DNA from: Lachancea kluyveri NRRL Y-12651
Lineage: Eukaryota; Ascomycota; Saccharomycetes; Saccharomycetales; Saccharomycetaceae
Assembly: GCA_000149225.2 (NCBI GenBank)
Contig: CM000691.1
Location: forward strand, 806,001 to 870,000
Direction of reading: 5' to 3'
Length of the DNA: 64,000 bases
Shown: positions 61,663 to 64,000 of the stretch, in pieces
Layout: each line of letters opens with the position of its first letter
How positions within the stretch are numbered: the stretch's first letter is position 1
The notes under the pieces: generated by a model
Databases searched by the model: none
The model's input: the letters and a program-made list of their open reading frames with translations, nothing else
What the model was told of the DNA's origin: nothing
Position numbers and translations under genes: made by a program

Positions 61663-61674
61663 GAGACGCGTCTC
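61663..61674. promoter_or_regulatory. Palindromic MCB element upstream of POL1
   Basis: GAGACGCGTCTC is a perfect 12-bp palindrome centred on ACGCGT (61666-61671), the MluI cell-cycle box bound by MBF (Mbp1-Swi6) for G1/S expression. It is about 50 bp upstream of the POL1 ATG. A second, weaker GACGCGAC lies at 61711-61718. S. cerevisiae POL1 is MCB-controlled. Confidence 0.75.
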
Positions 61675-61904
61675 ATTCATACCCATATTTTTCCCATCTT
61701 CCAAAAGAAAGACGCGACTGAAAATCATTATATACGCAAGAGGTATATGTCTATCTTGTGGTAAGTTTTCTGTTAAAATATCGATAATAGCGAAAGATAT
61801 ACACAGATGTTTAAACAGGAAGAACGTTGCTACCGTAATAAACGCTCAAAATCCTACCCAAATCGCTTGATTTAGACATCGCCTCACAAAATAACCAAAT
61901 AGCT

Positions 61905-62735
61905 ATGTCATTTTTTGATTTAGAGTCACAACCGGGAAGCACATCCCCTACCGTTAATCGCCAAGATGCTGCCCTATATGAGCAGCTAATGTCACTAAAC
62001 AAGAATGTGAACCTTTTGCATAAGCAGCTGTTACTGATAGGAACTAGACATGACTCACATACTTTGAGATCTAAAATAGAAATGGAGACGATGCCACATT
62101 GTGAAAACGTTAGAGACAGAATAGAGGCAATGAGTGGTATGGTTTCAAGCGACAAACTAGTTAAGGATTTTACGAATTTGAACGAGGAATTACAAAGAAG
62201 TAAGAGACACTACAACGAATTGAAGTTGAGCAATCCGTTGAAAAAACTGCAAACTAGTAAGCTAGGAAATACAGCGCATTCCCAAGATGTTTCGTCAGCT
62301 AGCGAATCTATGTATGTCTCAATGCCTATCGCTGGTGATGAGAACACGCCATTACTACAGCAGCAGCAGGATCAACAGCAGCAGCAACAACAACAGCAGA
62401 TTCAACAGCAGAATACGGCTGCATTATCGCAAGACGAACTGGACTTTCACTCCATAATTCAACAAGAGCGATCCCAAGAAATATCTAGGATTCATTCTGC
62501 AGTACAAGAGGTGAACGCAATTTTCCATCAGTTAGGAACACTGGTGCAGGAACAGGGAGAGCAAGTAGATACTATAGATAACAACATTTCTGGGTTGGGT
62601 AATAATTTACAAAAGGCCAATGACCAGCTCGCGAATGCGGAACGCTACCAACGTAAGAAAAACAGATGTGGCATGATAACTTTAGTCGTTATTATTGTGG
62701 TTACATTGATAGTAATCTTGGCAGTACTAAGTTAG
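61905..62735 (+). CDS. VAM3: Vam3, vacuolar Qa-SNARE
   Basis: The 276-aa syntaxin matches Vam3 (S. cerevisiae 283 aa), the Qa-SNARE for vacuole fusion. The N-terminal Habc-like helices start MSFFDLE. An acidic dileucine sorting signal, D145-E-N-T-P-L-L151, corresponds to the AP-3 signal of S. cerevisiae Vam3. A polyQ stretch follows. The SNARE helix (about 180-245) contains the conserved EVNAIFHQLGTLVQEQG with the central Q. A C-terminal hydrophobic anchor (LVVIIVVTLIVILAVL) ends the protein. It starts 288 bp from POL1, divergently. Confidence 0.96.
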   Translation: MSFFDLESQPGSTSPTVNRQDAALYEQLMSLNKNVNLLHKQLLLIGTRHDSHTLRSKIEMETMPHCENVRDRIEAMSGMVSSDKLVKDFTNLNEELQRSKRHYNELKLSNPLKKLQTSKLGNTAHSQDVSSASESMYVSMPIAGDENTPLLQQQQDQQQQQQQQQIQQQNTAALSQDELDFHSIIQQERSQEISRIHSAVQEVNAIFHQLGTLVQEQGEQVDTIDNNISGLGNNLQKANDQLANAERYQRKKNRCGMITLVVIIVVTLIVILAVLS

Positions 62736-62912
62736 ATTTCCTATGTACAGGGAAATACATACTAAAAAGCTCGTGTTAGTATTATTATTATTGTTATTAT
62801 TAATTTTTTTTTTCTTCTAAAAAAAAAAAACGATTAAATGCTGAGAATTCTTGCCGCAGACAAGACGTTCAAAAGTGGAATTTGAGCTCTTAGGCTCAGT
62901 TATGTGCTGCTT

Positions 62913-64000
62913 TTAAAACTTTGTTTCCTCTACAGAATAATCTGAATTTTTGTCCAAAGAGTTGCCTTCTGCCGAGGCTTCATCGCTTATTTTCCTTATC
63001 AACTGTCTTCTTACGCTTTCAACTTCTTCGATATTGTTGGCATCGCTTTGCTCCATCACCAAATTTTTTAAAAGTTTGTTTTCCATCTCTAGAGTATGAA
63101 TACGCTGTTGCAAGCCCATTGCTAGTTCGTTCAACTCTTGGACAGAATTTTCCAACTCCTGCTCCTTTAGTTTGCGCTTCTGATGGGCTTTGAAATGATG
63201 CTGTGCTGGATTTATTTTGTTATTTGTAGAAGAGGTATTCTTGGAACCGTTGATAGAAGGGTTGTGTGTTGAAGTAGTAGACATGGGCCGGCTCAAATCA
63301 TGTGCAGAAGAACCTGGGATAGATAGTGAATTCACACGTTCGGCTCCTAACTCAACAGTGTTTTCTTTCGAACTGTCGGAAGGATGAGGTGTGATCAAAG
63401 GTTCGTTGATTTTCACAGACGGATGCCTCTCTCCCCCTTTAGTCTCTTTAGAATGTTTTGCCTCTTGCTTCTTTTGTTTGTTAACATCCACCAGGGAATG
63501 AAAGAAGCTGTCCATGGTTATTGGAGTAGTAGAGCTTACGTCGTCATTTGTATTTACATTTTCATTAGCATGCGAGTGAGTAACATCCAGCCCGCTGAAT
63601 TGCGAATGCTCTAATGGTTGATGTGGTTGGAACCGTTGGTCATCAGAAGGGTTGTTCGAAGCCCTTTTATTTTTTTTCTCATTGAACAAAACCTCCAGGA
63701 GAAAGTTTGCCAAACCGTCCTCGTTTCGTATGGATGTATTAAGAACGTTGGTGCCCTCACGGCCTTTCACCTTCAGCTTCTCCTTCTGGTGGTTTGCTAT
63801 AATGGCGGCTATTGCTTCGATTTGATCCGAGGTAAAACCAACGCTTTGTAGAGTGCTGTAGGCTCCTGGCGGTACAGAGACTTTGGGCAACAGGGCTAGC
63901 AGTGTTCCTGTTGGGATCGCAGAATAATCAGGCATTTGGATCGGAAGATACGACTGCTGCTGAGACTGGTAAGGGGTGGCGGTTTGCGTGACTGTATTCT
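62913..64000 (-). CDS. MET4: Met4-like bZIP activator, partial (5' part outside window)
   Basis: 361 residues are visible and the frame is still open at the right edge, so the N-terminal part, including any ubiquitin-binding and activation region, lies outside (S. cerevisiae Met4 672 aa). The stretch at the edge is Gln-rich (SQQQSYLPIQ). Near the C-terminus a basic-plus-zipper region is seen: HFKAHQKRKLKEQELENSV followed by heptad leucines to LKNLVMEQ. The basic region lacks the classic NxxAAxxCR signature, in line with Met4, which cannot bind DNA alone and needs Cbf1, Met28 or Met31/32. Position after POL1 fits YNL103W. Confidence 0.85.
   Translation of the reverse strand, partial: NTVTQTATPYQSQQQSYLPIQMPDYSAIPTGTLLALLPKVSVPPGAYSTLQSVGFTSDQIEAIAAIIANHQKEKLKVKGREGTNVLNTSIRNEDGLANFLLEVLFNEKKNKRASNNPSDDQRFQPHQPLEHSQFSGLDVTHSHANENVNTNDDVSSTTPITMDSFFHSLVDVNKQKKQEAKHSKETKGGERHPSVKINEPLITPHPSDSSKENTVELGAERVNSLSIPGSSAHDLSRPMSTTSTHNPSINGSKNTSSTNNKINPAQHHFKAHQKRKLKEQELENSVQELNELAMGLQQRIHTLEMENKLLKNLVMEQSDANNIEEVESVRRQLIRKISDEASAEGNSLDKNSDYSVEETKF

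Overview
This window is nuclear DNA of a budding yeast of the family Saccharomycetaceae. The genes are compact and almost intron-free, and nearly all are recognisable orthologues of Saccharomyces cerevisiae genes. Gene order is the strongest clue to identity. In S. cerevisiae these genes are split between two sister regions made by the whole-genome duplication (WGD): chromosome XIV (about YNL085-YNL103) and chromosome XV (about YOR085-YOR106). Here they sit interleaved in one track, with every relative orientation kept. Five genes that are duplicate pairs in S. cerevisiae occur once (TCB1/TCB2, VPS21/YPT53, ECM3/YNL095C, RPS7A/RPS7B, RAS1/RAS2). The host is therefore a non-WGD lineage. The Zygosaccharomyces/Torulaspora group is my best guess, but the genus cannot be settled by eye. 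Ortholog assignments and S. cerevisiae comparisons are from memory; no search was run.

Layout. 1-14.3 kb: MKT1(-), OST3(+), SNN1(-), one tricalbin(-), TOP2(-), a solo LTR of Ty1/Ty2 delta type beside tRNA-Asn(GTT), RHO2(-). 14.7-31.6 kb: NST1(-), YVC1(+), a YNL092W-type methyltransferase(-), VPS21(-), PTC5(-), TMA46(+), APP1(-), ECM3(+). 31.6-41.7 kb: CMR2(-), ARF3(+), RKI1(-), a 1.5-kb gap with a 66% GC island, intron-containing RPS7(+), a YOR097C-type membrane protein(-). 42.5-52.2 kb: NUP1(-), KTR1(+) followed by a (CAAG)33 repeat, CRC1(-), intron-containing tRNA-Leu(CAA)(-), PHO23(+), RAS(+) with a 5' intron, OST2(-), OCA1(+). 52.8-64.0 kb: PIN2(+), MIC27(-), AVT4(-), POL1(-), VAM3(+), and MET4(-), which runs off the right edge.

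The genes are housekeeping genes and do not form one pathway. Loose functional groups are endosome and vacuole (SNN1, VPS21, YVC1, AVT4, VAM3), N-glycosylation and mannosylation (OST3, OST2, KTR1), small GTPases (RHO2, VPS21, ARF3, RAS), DNA replication and topology (POL1, TOP2), lipids and membrane contacts (tricalbin, APP1, CMR2) and mitochondria (CRC1, MIC27, PTC5). No CRISPR, prokaryotic system or intact mobile element was seen. The most unusual items are the GC-rich, terminally self-complementary island upstream of RPS7, the close match of the solo LTR to Saccharomyces delta elements, the intron after codon 5 of RAS, and an in-frame upstream start that would give RKI1 a mitochondrial-type leader.
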